The notes under the pieces are model-generated. The model was not told the DNA's origin. It worked only from the letters and a program-made list of their open reading frames with translations, and did no database searches. Below are positions 42,224 through 55,646 of a DNA stretch of 64,000 bases, piece by piece. This DNA comes from Kryptolebias marmoratus (Eukaryota; Chordata; Actinopteri; Cyprinodontiformes; Rivulidae). The stretch is from the NCBI RefSeq assembly GCF_001649575.2, contig NC_051441.1, positions 13,469,546 to 13,533,545 on the forward strand, read 5' to 3'. The position numbers and the translations under genes were made by a program. Every line of letters starts with the position of its first letter. Position 1 is the first letter of the stretch.

Positions 42224-45200
42224 ATGGCGGCGCTTGTGGGGCTGCGTGCTTGTTTCTCTGGTAAAATGGTTATTTCCTTTTCACTACTTGACTTTTTATG
42301 CTTTTGTGAAAGCCTATCGGGCCACAACATTGTATCTCCTTTTTTAAATAGCGTACTACGTTGCTCGGGTGGCAGAAATAAAAAAATAATAATAAATAGA
42401 AGATCGGCCTCTTCCTATAGCAGAGCAAGGTCACGTTACCAATGAGGGTTAGCTAACGCTAATGCGGATGAAGGCTGATAAAAGAATATTTTTTGTATTT
42501 AACCTAAATAATTATAATCGTTATGGTTACAGATGTCCACTTTTCTCTGAGGAAGGATAACGTGGTTTAAAATGGTTGATCATGCTAGCTGCTGTAATGA
42601 GGCATCTGACTGAATTCGATTTAATTTGATGCAAAACTTTGTCGTAGTGCAGATTAATTTAGAAGACCTCGATAGAGTAGATGAAGAAACAGCTGGAGTT
42701 TAATTCAGAAACAGAAAGAGGCATGGAGGCAACAATGAAATGCCCATCACTGCAGAAAAGTGGCAATAAATTTGTACATTTGCAGGATTAGTGATTGATT
42801 TTAGTGTCTGATCTGGTTCTTAATCTGTTTTAATTAAATATTAGGGATCTGTTAGTGTTTAATCTCTTCACCACTTTCGTAGAAGTGTATTGTTAACAAA
42901 CAAAGGAAGTTAGTGAGGACCTAAAACAGCTGATAATGCTTAATGGGTTGAAAAAGAAAACAGAAATAACTCAAATTGAATCAATGAATGTCCATCCAGT
43001 ATAAATGCATTTAATGGAAGAGCATTATAGCTCAATATTCATTCACAAAATGAATATTGAGCATCATTATGTTTGAGCATCATTATGTTCCTGCAGATGA
43101 ATTTCATTTATTTTTTTTCCTGCACTTTGACCTGGACAGTCTGTGGTCATTGATGAAGCTGTGAACCATGACTTTTATTTATGAGAATACGTAATGAAAA
43201 AGAAAAACAAATATGTGTATTAAATTAATGCTTGAACTCAAGAGAAAGTGGATCCTGCAGCAAATCAACAATAATTCAACTTTATGCTCACAGGTCCTTC
43301 TAACAAAAAATAATTAAGTTAAAATTTTATTTTTAGATCAGACATCCTTTTTACAGTATCAGTGATAGTCTGTTTGAACATTAAGAGCTGAAATATTGAC
43401 CAGTGAGCTTCCAATCCACTGTTTATATTTTGAAAGTTGGCTGATTCAGCTAGTTAATGGTTTTAGTAGGTTACTGTAAAAATGATCAATATCTGGGAAA
43501 AACATTTTAAATTCTCTCTTGCAAAACCATAATAATAAACCAAATGATTTTGATCATTTTATTAATCTTGTTTTCTGTTTCCAGTCCTTAAGCTTTCCCC
43601 ACCGAGCCTTCTGCACAGCTCAGTCAAACTGGTACGTATGCAGACAACCTGCTGCTTTCAGACCGTTCAGCTTGGACTTGTTCGTTTAGGTTGTTTTCTT
43701 TCCTCGGTGTGTAGTGTGCTGTGCCCTTGAGTCGGCGCACCTTTGCTGCTGAGGCTAAGAAGACATACAGCAGAGACAAACCTCACGTGAACGTCGGAAC
43801 AATTGGCCACGTTGATCACGGCAAGACCACGCTGACAGCGGCCATTACAAAAGGTAGAGTTACTCATCTTCAAACTGGTGTTTTAGCATCAAACCGGATA
43901 CGTTTAAACTCATCCAGTGGTTTCATAAAGTTCAGATAGTGAAATACTTTTATTTACCTAAAAATCGTTAATTTTTATCAGTGCTTGCTGATGCTGGTGG
44001 TGCCAACTACAAAAAGTATGAGGACATTGACAATGCCCCCGAGGAAAAGGCCAGAGGCATCACCATCAACGCCTCTCACGTGGAATACACCACAGCCAAC
44101 AGACATTACGCCCACACTGACTGCCCTGGCCATGCCGACTACGTCAAGGTGATCTGCTTCTCTTCTTCAGATGGGAAGCGCTCTGAACCCAACGCGGCCT
44201 GGTTGTCGTTGTCGCCTGAATTCTGAGAGTCGTTTGTTCCTTTCCAGAACATGATCACGGGCACGTCTCAGATGGACGGCTGCATCCTGGTGGTGGCGGG
44301 CACCGACGGCCAGATGCCTCAGACACGAGAGCACCTCCTGCTGGCCAAGCAGATCGGCGTCGAGCACATCGTGGTCTTCATCAACAAGGCTGACGCCGTG
44401 GACGACAAGGAGATGCTGGACCTGGTGGAGCTGGAGATCCGCGAGCTGCTCACGGAGTTCGGCTACGACGGCGAGAAAATACCTGTTGTGTCAGGCTCCG
44501 CCCTCTGCGCCTTGGAGGTAGGGGAGGTCCTGAGACTAAAGCTCGTAGTGTGTTGTCAGTGAAGTTGTTTATTTGTGAAATTTACGTTTTTGTCGGTTAA
44601 CAGCAGTAAACAGATCACATTACGTTTCGTGCGCTGACGCCTGTTCTCCATCTCAGAACAGAAATCCTGAACTGGGTGTGAACTCAGTGATGAAACTGCT
44701 GGAGATCTTGGATTCTTATGTTCCTCTGCCCAAAAGAGAGCTGGAAAAACCTTTCCTTCTGCCCGTCGAAGGGGTTTATTCAATCCCAGGTAGGAAAAAA
44801 GGCTAATCTGTCAGATTAAATATATTATAGGAGGATTATTGGTTTGTGTGTGCAGCGTGAGGCACGTTTTATGTTTTTGAAGTTATGGTGGCAACATCCG
44901 AAACAAGTAGTTGTAAAATTTCACTTCTAAAGATTGTGTTTAGTGGAAGAATCGAACACAGGACTACTCTGAGTTTCTGGTTTTCTTTGTCCTTCAGGCA
45001 GAGGTACAGTGGTGACGGGCACCTTGGAGAGAGGCGTCATAAAGAAAGGAGACGACTGTGAGTTTGTGGGTCACAACCGCAGCTTCAAGTCTGTGGTTAC
45101 AGGTGAGAGAAAGGAAGAAGAAACAGAACCTCAGATGAAAAAGGACGTCTTATTTTCTGTGTATACGGGACACCATCTGAACAGGCGAAGTCTAAAAGAT

Positions 45201-47009
45201 AAAGATGCTTCTGTTCAGGACCTTAAGGCTCATTTAACAAATAAATGTGATTTTAGCCTTAGAAATATGTCAACGTGATCTTAATTATTCGATGGGCTGT
45301 GCGTAAAGATAAGGAGCTTTTGAAAGTGAAAACAAACACTTATGACTGATCTATAGTTGGACTAACAGACCTCAAAACCCTCAGTCCTTAGAAGTCTGTA
45401 ACAATGAATGAAATCTTCTTAAGTGTGTTTTATGTCCAAAAGTTAAACAACCCGACATGAGAATCAGCATATTTTATTTGATGTTGATTATTTAATTGTG
45501 TTTTTATCTTCGGTTCAGGTATTGAGATGTTCCACAAGTCTCTGGACCGGGCAGAGGCAGGAGATAACCTGGGCGCTCTGGTCCGAGGCATGAAGAGGGA
45601 AGACTTGAGGCGAGGGCTGGTGATGTGCAAACCTGGATCCATCATGCCTCACCAGAAAATCAGATCTCAGGTCCGAGAGCAGCGAGTTACTCCGTACACT
45701 AATAAACACACTCACTGTTTATTTAGTCGTCTGTCATTCTCATATAGTCAGCAACGAAAAAAACATTTTATTGTCATCATTTGGAAGCTTTTTTTTTATA
45801 TACAGCTAATAGATAGTTTAACCAAATAATGTTAATATCTTTGTACATAAAACAGCTCATATAAAATAATGATAGAAAGGAGTTACTTTACAGCATGTCA
45901 TGTGTGTCTTAAACTACTTTAATACTACTTTCCTCAAACTTCTGTTTTTCTATCATTACATTTATAGCAGCTACTTAATGTTTTCATCCACTGATCAGAC
46001 GAGGCTTCACTATCTTCTTTCAAATAATAGTACATATTCGTTTTTTCAAACAAATCTTTTGTTGTTGTTTGTTTTTTAATTAGGATGTATTTTCTGATGC
46101 AGTCATCCAAATCTTACTACAGTATATTCTGTTAAAATCTCATCAGATCAGCCTTTTTTATTACCAACAATCACATTCGCAGTGACACAAACACTGTTTA
46201 AATATTTATAGAAGCAGCCGCTGAAGAAACCAAGGATATCATGCAAAACAAACTGTGATTTTACCGTATTAACAAGGAAATTCCTTATTCAAAGAAGGTA
46301 TTGAGGTTATTTCTAAATGTCTGCTGAAATATGTAGAACAAGTTTTATTTGGGTTTCCACAGACAGACTTTAATACCAGATTTTTCTATCTAAAACCACT
46401 AAATTTATGCTGAAAAGTTATATTTGAGTTTCACCTAAATGCGTTTTAGCAGAACATGAATGTATGCCTTTCTTTAAAATGTTAATGTCGTCCTTCTCGT
46501 CTCTGGCTGCATTGTTGTTGTTTATTTGAGTCCAGCTCGTTACGGAAACTTTGTTTTGCAGGTTTATATTCTGAGTCAGGAGGAAGGAGGCAGACACAAA
46601 CCGTTTGTTACCAACTTCATGCCCGTCATGTTTTCCCTCACCTGGGACATGGCCTGCAGGGTCACCCTCCCTGAAAACAAGGTGTGTGTTCTTCTGTGTG
46701 CGTCTTTGAGGTTCATTTTCACTTTTAGGCTTCGAAAGTTGGAACATTTGGGCTGGTTTGGATCAGTTTTAGAGGAAACCGTTAAAGGGGATGTTTCGTT
46801 GAAGGGATTCCGACCGTGTTGTTTCTGTCTTCTTGAAGGAAATGGTGATGCCTGGCGAGGACACATCGTTGATGCTTACGCTCCGCCAGCCGATGGTTCT
46901 GGAGAAAGGCCAGAGGTTCACTCTGAGAGACGGAAACAGAACCATCGGCACCGGCCTGGTTACAGAAATCCTCACCATGACAGATGAGGACCACGTCAAC
47001 TGGGGCTGA
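42224..47009 (+). CDS. tufm: Elongation factor Tu, mitochondrial
   Basis: GTPase that delivers aminoacyl-tRNA to the mitochondrial ribosome. Exons: 42224-42260, 43585-43631, 43715-43853, 43982-44148, 44248-44517, 44657-44789, 44998-45102, 45519-45670, 46562-46681, 46839-47009; 1341 nt, 446 aa (human 452-455). The N-terminus [12 protein letters not shown] and the next two exons are Arg/Ser-rich without acids, a matrix-targeting presequence. The mature part begins near [19 protein letters not shown]. GTPase motifs: GHVDHGKT (G1), [11 protein letters not shown] (G2), DCPGH (G3), NKAD (G4) and SGSAL (G5). Domains II and III follow, with [13 protein letters not shown] and GGRHKPF, ending DEDHVNWG. 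Intron 1 is 1.3 kb and holds a small hairpin. In human, TUFM is on chromosome 16, not beside HSPBP1. Confidence 0.97.
43030..43090. repeat. Hairpin plus 16-bp tandem repeat in tufm intron 1
   Basis: A 14-bp perfect inverted repeat (arms 43030-43043 and 43049-43062) with a 5-nt loop overlaps a 16-bp tandem repeat beginning GAGCATCATTATGTT (43059-43074 and 43075-43090, one mismatch). Confidence 0.9.
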
Positions 47010-47226
47010 AGGGAAACTCTGGGCTGGGGGGGGGGGCTACCTTAGGATATTATGGAGGCTGGCTGGGGGCTTATCGGCTCGCATGTAATTATTCCTGAAA
47101 TCTACAGAAAACAGCTGCAGAAATATAAAACAGGAGAAGCCTAAAAGACATGCAAGGATCTGTTCAGCTCCACTCAACCAAAACACCTGTGATGTTCGTT
47201 ATAGACTAAAACTATGTCATTTATGT

Positions 47227-47249
47227 AATAAAATGTATTTAATAATAAA
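47227..47249 (+). terminator. tandem poly(A) signals of tufm
   Basis: AATAAA at 47227-47232 and again at 47244-47249, some 220-240 bp after the tufm stop, followed by GT-rich sequence (TTTGTTCTGTGGTG). Confidence 0.8.
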
Positions 47250-47259
47250 AGTGCCTCTT

Positions 47260-50200
47260 TGTTCTGTGGTGATTTTCTCATAAAATCTACATGATTTAAA
47301 AAAACAACAACAAACGGGTAATATAGGGGGAAAAAGAACAAACTATTTTTCTAAATTGCATTTGTTCAAAGTCTTCAGATGTAAATTTGGAGCTGGACAG
47401 ACTGCAGCAGATAGCGTTCTGCTTGTAAAACGTTCAGAGCAACACAAGAGGGCAGCAAAGACCCAATTTCTGCTGTGGCTCTGATTTAAAGATGTTTATT
47501 AGAAGGAAAAAGGGTTACGAAGTCAGTATTTTGTTCAAATGGTTATTAAGCAACCATAAAATGAGCCAAACTGAGTCAGTTTTCACATAATGAACACTAG
47601 TCTTACTTCTTTTAGAGTATCTGATCAAGTTTTATATTAAAAGGTAAAGCAAGTTATGCATTTAATGCAAAAAGTATGTTTATGACTAAAAATATAATTA
47701 TTCTTGAACCAAGTCACTGGGTTTAAGGTACAGCTTAAAAATCTAGTATCTTTCATGTGGTTTTCTTATGTTTTATAAAAATTTCTTAAGCATAAATTTA
47801 AAGTCACTCGATGCAGACTTTTCATTGATGGTTTTGTTTTGCAAAAACTTTAAAATACTTGCATAAGCAGTGCCACCTCTTAGAACTGGGCTTAAAGTTA
47901 AATTCTGGGTATTCTATTTGAATAAAATAAATTAGGTTGATATATGAGAAAGAATCAGAGGTTTCACATGATTCTGAAAGTGTTGTTCATTCCTCGGTCT
48001 GAGGCTGGCGTTCCCTCTGCTCGCAGGAAGTTGCGAGTTGCTGTTTGCTGTCGGTATTCGAGTCAGAGTCTCCTGTAATCCGATCAGCCTGTTGCTGTAA
48101 TCGAATACTGTGTGTCTGCAGCAGCCGAGGCAGCAGCAGCACTGAGTGATGTGCTCAGCTGCAGGGCTGAAGTTTCCATGAGACCAGAGGAGGCTGAGGA
48201 TCAGACGGCAAACTGGGAGCTTTCATCAGTGACGAGACTTTTTTGTTCATGTTGTCAGCAGCTACTCTGCATCGCTGTGAGGACACATTAGATACACAGT
48301 AAAGACTCTGGTCCAAATAAAAACAACGGTTTTCTTATGTTTTATAAACATAATGTGGTTTTAGGATGTTTTTTTACAGTTTTCATTTGACTACAGGAGT
48401 ACCTCCAGAAGGCTTTCTAAGCGGGTGTCACACTAAAACCAAAAACTAGAATCTCAGGAAACTATTGAAAAATACTTCAATATGGGAGTGAAGAAACCTT
48501 CTGACGTGAGCCGACTTGTTTTTGTTTTACAGTCGACGATGCGGAGAACAGCACAGTCTCTGCTCGCCTTGTTGAAACTTGTCCTCTTCTTTTTTTAAAA
48601 TGATATTATAAAATATATTATCCATATAACCTCCTGAGACCCTGCATCCTGATACGAGGACACTGGCTTTCTGCACCATAAAATTTTATTCAGGTCAACT
48701 TAAACCTGTTGTCTTTTTTCATTTTATTTTGTATTTTAATTTAACTACAAATTAATTTATTGTGAGGTCCTACAAAACCCAAAAAGCTCAGTGGAAATTA
48801 AAAATGCACAACAAAAAACTCAAGAATCAGGAGGATTAAACTCTAGTCGAGCGGTGGCCTTTGCACCCCCTGGTCCCCCCTTGCCCCCCCTCAGTGGCGC
48901 CCCTGCATATCTAGCATTTGGATGATACATTACTTTATTAGTTTATATCAATATGATTTCATAATAAATTTAAAGTCCAGTTTAGTTTAGATGGTCACAT
49001 TCCAGGACTGTGCAAAAGTCCTGAGTCATCCCTGATTTTTTTAATATTTTCAGACTTTCTTGTGATCTTCTAAATTCATTTTAATCTATAGTTCTTCACG
49101 CTGTTCATTTTCTTTTGGACTTTGGCTGCTTTTTTACACATTTTGAGTCCATCTTTTTTTTAAATAGACTTATTTTGCTCAGCCGACAACCAGTATCCTC
49201 TTGTTTTTCCCACACAGGGAGGATTTTTCTTCCATCCACAAGTTCACTCCTCTAACCTTTGAGCTGTTCACACCCTTCAGAAGAATAACATAAATCTGAT
49301 TGTGCCGTTATTGGAAAGAGAGGCTGAGATGAAATATCCAGAAAATGTGAAGAGAGGTTTTCCTGACATGTTCTGTCAAGATTATGTAATATCTTTAAGT
49401 CAAGAACAGCGTCAATATCTTGTTTCATTTAAAACAATCAATTAACTACACCTCATAGTCTAAATATCTGGTTTTATTCTGTTATAAAGTTAAAGTTATA
49501 GAGCAACTAAAACGGTTTGATTTGGTCTCTGAAGCTCAATTTTTGAAAAATTCAAACTTTGCAGAAGTCTTTTTAAAGTAAAAACATCGGGTGGTATGTG
49601 TATTGAGAAAAGGAAATGCAGCCGCCGTCTCTTCTTTTCACCCTCCACCTCCTTCTCACAGCTGAGGGGAAGCATAGAGCGGCTGCAATTAAGGCCGAAT
49701 GCTCCTTTCAGCAGCCCACTCTGCATGTTTGAATCCCGACCCCCACACGGCTTCTCATCCTCCGACACAGCAGAGTGGGTGGGAAGCATCCTGGGTTTAT
49801 TCTCAGAGCACCTTCCATCACAAAGCACATCTCGGAGAACCACGAAAGTAACAAATTACACCTTCAGTGGGTGCTAAAATCAGCTGCAGAAAAAGGCAGA
49901 ACTCTAACTCACCTGAAACTTGCTGCCGGAGGAGTTTAATGTCCCACACACTGAAACTTTAGCTTTATAAATGTCAGGTACATGTAATAACAAGCTCTGA
50001 GTGATTAAAGGGGTGCCCAAGGTATGATAGTCTACTGATTTTACAATGTCTTAATCTGTAAAAACTAAAGAAAGTAAAACAAAACTGCTTTTACACTCAG
50101 AAACTATAGCATCAACATCTTACCTGTTGTAGATAGCTGTTTGAACAGCCTCCGTTTAGAGAAAAAGAGTTTAATTCTGACCAAACTGATGAGCTAAAGG

Positions 50201-51235
50201 CTGGTTAGAGTGGGACCAGGTCCAAAGTGGATTAAATCAGCTCCACTCTCACTTTTTATTGCATTGTTTTATAAACCTTTACACTGGTGTCAGTTTTGCA
50301 TTACATGATTATTCCAGCAGGAATAGCACAACATTCCCCCAACGTGCCCCCAAGCTGCACAGGAAGTGCTAAAGCTAGCTGCCATGACCACTGTTTGTGT
50401 TTGCAAGTAACCCAAGAATGTTATTTAAGAAACTCTGTCATGCAAATTCAACGACGAAGTAAAGATTTATAAAATAGTGTTGAAATGAACTGCAATTAAA
50501 CTTTTAAGACTGCAGCTGTTTTGAGATGGCAGCAATCTGTTATCCACCCAGCCTTGCTCCTGGAGGGAAGGAAGGACATTACAGAGGGAAGGGAGGACAT
50601 TACAGATGTGTGTTTGTGACCTGAGTCCCCAGATGTTTGAGTGTGTGTGTGTGGATGCAGCCGTGCAGCTCTCTGCTGATGTATAACGTTAAAACAGCCA
50701 TAAGTGCGTTTAGATGTTCCTGCTAGCTGTGATACAAGATGCCACTCTTGTACATGAAAATATAAATCCTCTTGGAACGTTTCAGCGGTCTCTCTTTCCA
50801 GTAAATCTGGATGAGAAGTTAGTCCCCAGCTAAAAAGCCAAGTAGGAGTTTAAACACTATGGTTAAAAGATGCAACAAGGTAACACATCTGTTTTAGTCT
50901 TGGCCTGAATGAAACTCTATTTCTCCATTCATTCAAGGAGTTATCTACATCAGGTGAGATATTAATTGCATTAATTCCACATAACATGACTCATTCAAAT
51001 CAAGCAAATGTCTGGTCTGTTTACATGTCTGATCGACTGTATAAGTGAAAGCAGAAACTTCTGACCTGAACCAGACACCAGCCAACGACTCACAGCCATA
51101 AATTACAATCTGTTCCTGTTTATCAAACAGCTGCTCCTTTTTTTCTGTTTTTAATTCCACAACGAATTCAGATTCTTCTTATCCCCGTATCCGCCGAGAA
51201 TAAAGGAACAAAATAGGGGGAAAAGTTGGCTTTGT
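47260..51235. other. Non-coding AT-rich DNA between tufm and the Kir2 gene
   Basis: No open frame has family features, codon bias or splice support. It holds a family B dispersed repeat (50105-50490), a C-rich patch (48865-48905) and a doubled GGGAAGGA(GG)ACATTACAGA segment (50565-50605). Kir2 3' UTR sequence probably begins at its right end. Confidence 0.55.
50105..50490. repeat. Dispersed repeat, family B (copy 1)
   Basis: Contains TCTTACCTGTTGTAGATAGC, GAGTTTAATTCTGACCAAAC, ACTGATGAGCTAA, AGGAAGTGCTAAAGCTAGCT and TTTATAAAATAGTGTT. The same ordered segments recur at 60563-60830 and, more degraded and split, at 55805-55910 and 56365-56400. No coding capacity. The order of shared blocks suggests one mobile element family; class not determined. 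Confidence 0.6.
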
Positions 51236-51240
51236 CACGT

Positions 51241-51246
51241 TTTATT
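51241..51246 (-). terminator. Candidate distal poly(A) signal of the Kir2 gene
   Basis: TTTATT on the plus strand, about 3 kb beyond the channel stop codon. Kir2 genes often have long 3' UTRs, but several nearer TTTATT sites exist (for instance near 53528), so the choice is uncertain. Confidence 0.35.
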
Positions 51247-54200
51247 GCAGTAATCAACAGAAATTTTTTGTTTGTTTGTTTGTCCATCACTTTTTAAAAT
51301 GTTGCTTCACACAACAAAGTAAAAGGAAAGAAAGAGGTGCAAATCAGATTCAAAGTGGCTTCAAATGCATCAAGTGGAAGACAGCAAGACGAGAGATCCA
51401 AGTCAGACAAACTTTACGCAAAGAATTTTTTTTTCTTGCTCCAAAAAAAACTGAAAACATTAATGCTAAAAATCTTAATTGACACTTGTTCATTTTTCAG
51501 TGTAAAAAATATATTTACAACCATGAAAGCTGGACAACTGTACAAATTTGAGTTTTGTCCTCATTTTCCTTGCAGGAAGCTGCTCTCGGTGCATCAGAAC
51601 CATCTGGAGCGAGCCAGTTCTGTTACTTTCAGCACAAGTCAGCAAAATATCTAAAACAAATGTGTTGAAACCTGCTGAAATGGCCATCAGGTGCACCAAG
51701 TTAACCCACATAGAGATTATAGTTTGACTAATGTGAGGGGGGGGCGGGGGGGGGGAGTCATTTATCTTACCTGGGAGGAGAAAACCTGTAGTATACAGAC
51801 TTATCTATGATCAGAAAAGAAAAGGACAGATTAATTCTGCAACAAGAAGATTAAAAAAAACAACAAACTGCTAAAGAGTAGTGATATAGGACCAAATTTA
51901 TCTTTAAAGTGCTTGTTTTGTGGTTTTAGTTAAAGTTTTTATATATTTCTTGTGTTGAATAGAAGCAGAAACAGAGATATTCTTTTTTTTCTGCAGTTTT
52001 TAAAAAAAAGATCTGCTAAATGACACAGAGTGTTGCTTCTTATTTAATATCAGAGCACGCTGTGATCTGAGAGAAAATAGGCTGTGATTGTGAGGCCTGT
52101 GAGGCAGGTTGGTCTCCTGCTGATATTCTCACAGACTGCGATGCTCCAAACCACAAGCTGCAACAGTCTGCAAGCTCCAACTCCAAAATAACATCATACG
52201 ATGTCAGTGGATCATTATTAATATTGCACGCTGCAACACACACTCACCAGTGAGTAAATACAAACACTGGCTTAAAGACAACACCAGCAAAGACAAAATC
52301 CTACCAACAACAGGACTTCCATGGTTTGAGCTTTCTGTTTTATTCTGACAACACATCCTCCAAATATCTTCTTTTTTTTTGCTACCTGCCTCCAAAAGGT
52401 TATACTGAGCTATATGAGCTGGTGCCGTTTGAAAGAGTTTAACCCTGTTGTTCTCCAGATATATTGAAGGCAATTCTAAAATGCAGGTCCACACTCAATG
52501 TAAACAAAGCACTCAGCTGAATCTGACAAAAACCTCGTTGGAGACGACTGTCAAGAATGAATACTGTGGATCAAGCAGGGCGGTGGAGCGCCATAAAGGC
52601 AGAGGTCGACATTCAAACATGGATATTTTGCGAAACTTCTGGTAGACCGATAAATTTACCATTTTACCTATTTTCAGCCCGGCTGTTTCCTCAGGTAAAC
52701 ACGTTGGTATCCGGTCTAAGGACACATTAACCTTTAATATGAGAAAGATATTATACAGGCTTAGTTTATTACTTTCTCATTTTTTTTGTCAATGAGGCCC
52801 TTTAATAATCCCACACATGCAAAGCTACCAATTCATCACTCATTTATAACGTGAATTCTTCTGGATTGCTTTGTTTTACTTTTTGGATATTTTCCTTATT
52901 TTTGTGTTTTTTAAGTTAAGATTTTTCCAGCTGGATTATTTTCACATCACATCATAACTCATTAATAGCACAAGGAGGGCAAATATAAGAAACCTTTGTC
53001 AGTACTTTTGCATTTTTTCACCCTTTTTTACAGGCCTTAATGATAAAAGTAATATCTTTTTATGTTGCATCCTTTTACAGCAGTTTAAATTCGATGACAT
53101 ATCGTTGGATGAAAATGAGTGATAAGCTTGCATTAAAGTTGATAAAGGTTGAAACTTCAGTGCTGCTTGTGTTCAGATTCTCATGACTGTTTCCAGAGCT
53201 CTCAGAAATGGCTCATACTGTCTAATATTACTGAATCTTTTAATAAATTAGTGTATATCCCGGGCAGCAGTAAGATAAATAAATTAGTTCTTATTCAAAA
53301 ATATGTCTATATATGTATATGCAACTACTTTACAAATAAAAGTAAGAGGAAAATCACAAAATAAATCTCTATTTTCACAGTTGTTCACAGTTTCTAGACT
53401 AATGCTTTGTTTTATTAAAACAGATTTGATTTTATATTTTTATTTGGTTCGGCGGAATTCTGGGACCTGGTTATCTTTACAGTGCAAAACAAAGTTAAGG
53501 GACGTTTTGTTAAACAAGTTAGCTCCTGTTTTATTTGAGCTGGAATCTGCCTTTTCAGCAAATCTATTAAACAAAAATTAGAGGAGTATGGAAACAATAA
53601 TCTTAGGCTTTAAAACAAGAAAGGTGTCATTGTTTATGGGAGACAAATATAGCTCTATTTTTGGCAAAAACTGTATTTTGTTTGCTGAAAAACTATATAG
53701 TTTGACATCTATAGTCTGATGTGTCCTACTGGCTGAATTAAAGGTGGATATGAATGGTTTTCTCAAAAACAATACACCATCATGTCTATTTCTTTGTGTG
53801 ACTGAAAATCTAAAACCGTCTTAAAGTGTTTGTCATAGATCTCCGTACTTCCATTAGTTAAAAACCTCAGTCGCTGACACTGCAAAATAAATTATTATCT
53901 GCTTTGTTTATGACTCTTTAAAATCTCAGGGGGCAATTCCACTAGTTTACTTTTTAAATAATGCCATTAATGCCAAATTTACTGCAAACTCCTTCATAAA
54001 TTGCATATTTGAGGACATCTACAGGAAGTTTCGTCAAATCCTTTATGTTTTGTTTTCAAAATATACATATAAAACCATGTTGTTTTCATGCACTGTGTAC
54101 AACTAGGATCCTCTGTATTGAAACAGAACAGTTTGTGTCTAATAAAGCTCAGCAACCATTTCATCCTTATGCAGTGGAGATGGAGGATCGCCGATCTTCC

Positions 54201-54288
54201 ATCTGCAGCAGAGATGTCCTCTTTGGCGTCCTCATGTCAGCTGAATGACGTTCATTGGGCTCTGCGTTCAGAAAGCGTTAGATGAAAG
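51247..54288 (-). other. Presumed long 3' UTR and flank of the Kir2 channel gene
   Basis: AT-rich with no supported exon. A G-run of eight and ten G separated by one C lies at 51737-51755 (C-run in the channel transcript). No other gene is recognised. Confidence 0.45.
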
Positions 54289-55554
54289 TTAAATCGCTGA
54301 TTCTCTTCGAGAGGATGGCTGATTACGATCAGGTGCGGTCAGCTCAGACGAGCACCTTTTGTCCTGCTCTTTCTCTTCGCCTCCGTCAACCTCCTCGTCC
54401 CTGCTGATGAAGGCCAGCTCGTTCTCGTAACAGAAGGAGTTGGCGCCAGATGTTGGGAATTTCCTCTCCTCCATGTCCTTGGCGCTGCACCTGGGCGTGG
54501 ACGGCACTTCGAACGTTTTGTGGAAGTAGGCGCAGTCTATCCGGTACTGGCTCCTCTCCTCGAAGATGACAGGCTCGAAGCGGTGACCCCACAGGATTTC
54601 GGAGGGCAGGTAGGAGCTGCGGGCTTGTGTCGTCATGGCCGTGGCCTCCACCAGCCCTTCGAGTATGATCACGATCTCAAAGTCGGATGTTTCGAGGTCC
54701 TGCTTGCTGATGCCGAACAGTGGACTTTCTTCATCGATCTCGTGTATGACAGTGAGGGGTGCAACCAAAAACAGACGGTCTGTGCCTTTGTCGTATCCAA
54801 CGTTCATGTCGATCTGATCCAAGGGGATGTACTCGCCCTCTTCTGTGTAGCGAGGCTTCACCAGCTGGGCTCGCACGTGAGCCTCCACAATGTGGCTCTT
54901 CCTCAGATTAGCAACCCTGAACATGAGGCACAGCTTCCCGTCCCGCATGGCGATTACCGCGTTGTGGCTAAACAGTAGCGTCTCTGCACGCTTCTTAGGT
55001 CTTGCCATCTTGGCCATGATGGCACCGATCATGAAGGCATCGATGATGCAGCCCATGATGGACTGAAAGACAACCATGAAGATGGCTGCGGGGCATTCTT
55101 CGGTCACACAGCGGGCTCCGTACCCAATGGTTGTCTGGGTCTCGATGGAGAACAGAAAGGCTGCCACGAAGGTGTTGACCTGCGTGACACAAGGAACAAA
55201 ACTCTCATCTCTTCCGTGACTGTCCATGTCGCCGTGCAGGAGGCCGATGATCCAGAACGCCAGGCCGAACGTCAGCCAGGACACCACAAACGCCAGGCTG
55301 AACATCAGGAACATGTATCGCCAGCGGATGTCCACACAGGTTGTAAAAATGTCCGATATGTACCTTTGGGACTTCTCGTCCATGTTGGAGAAGTTGATGT
55401 TGCATTGGCCGGTCTTGTTGACGAACCGGCTGTGGCATTTGCGCCTCGTGTGGATCTTGCCGTTGCCAAAGCTGCCCACGGCAGGCATGGTACTCAGTCT
55501 GAGTCCTTCTTCTTCACAAGACAGGAAGCTGTGGTGAGCTCTTCCCACACTCAT
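54289..55554 (-). CDS. kcnj14: Kir2-family inward-rectifier potassium channel (kcnj14 by location, kcnj12-like sequence)
   Basis: Tetrameric plasma-membrane channel that sets resting potential by strong inward rectification. The 421-aa CDS is in one exon, as usual for Kir genes. The start is the ATG at 55554, since [10 protein letters not shown] aligns with the Kir2 N-terminus. Numbering matches human Kir2.1: C122 and C154 (extracellular disulphide), filter TIGYG at 142-146, and D172 in the second helix. The PIP2-contact region ARPKKR and NLRKSH is present. Unusual: position 212 is Phe and 215 Ala, where other Kir2 proteins read W and G (LMWRVGN). The end is RRESAI, a class I PDZ ligand as in Kir2.1 and Kir2.2. 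Sequence is closest to Kir2.2 ([16 protein letters not shown]). Human KCNJ14 is on 19q13, which favours kcnj14. The family is certain, the subtype is not. Confidence 0.9.
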   Translation of the reverse strand: MSVGRAHHSFLSCEEEGLRLSTMPAVGSFGNGKIHTRRKCHSRFVNKTGQCNINFSNMDEKSQRYISDIFTTCVDIRWRYMFLMFSLAFVVSWLTFGLAFWIIGLLHGDMDSHGRDESFVPCVTQVNTFVAAFLFSIETQTTIGYGARCVTEECPAAIFMVVFQSIMGCIIDAFMIGAIMAKMARPKKRAETLLFSHNAVIAMRDGKLCLMFRVANLRKSHIVEAHVRAQLVKPRYTEEGEYIPLDQIDMNVGYDKGTDRLFLVAPLTVIHEIDEESPLFGISKQDLETSDFEIVIILEGLVEATAMTTQARSSYLPSEILWGHRFEPVIFEERSQYRIDCAYFHKTFEVPSTPRCSAKDMEERKFPTSGANSFCYENELAFISRDEEVDGGEEKEQDKRCSSELTAPDRNQPSSRRESAI

Positions 55555-55646
55555 GCCTCAGTGAAACACAGCCACGGGGCCTCACGATACCAGCTCACAG
55601 AGGTGCACGGCTCAGTCCGGCACAAACTAGACTCAATCATCAACGC
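55555..55646 (-). other. 5' leader part of the Kir2 coding exon
   Basis: A strong acceptor, TTTCTTTGCAG, ends at 55647 on the minus strand, so the coding exon carries about 92 nt of leader. A partner donor, AGAAAAG|GTAAGC, ends at 59154; it would define an upstream non-coding exon between about 59154 and 59450. That exon is inferred from splice consensus alone. Confidence 0.5.

Noticed and set aside
51737..51755. G-quadruplex-like G-run as a regulatory element
   Set aside because: Two long G-runs separated by a single C; it may be a simple mononucleotide repeat or assembly-prone tract, with nothing else supporting function.
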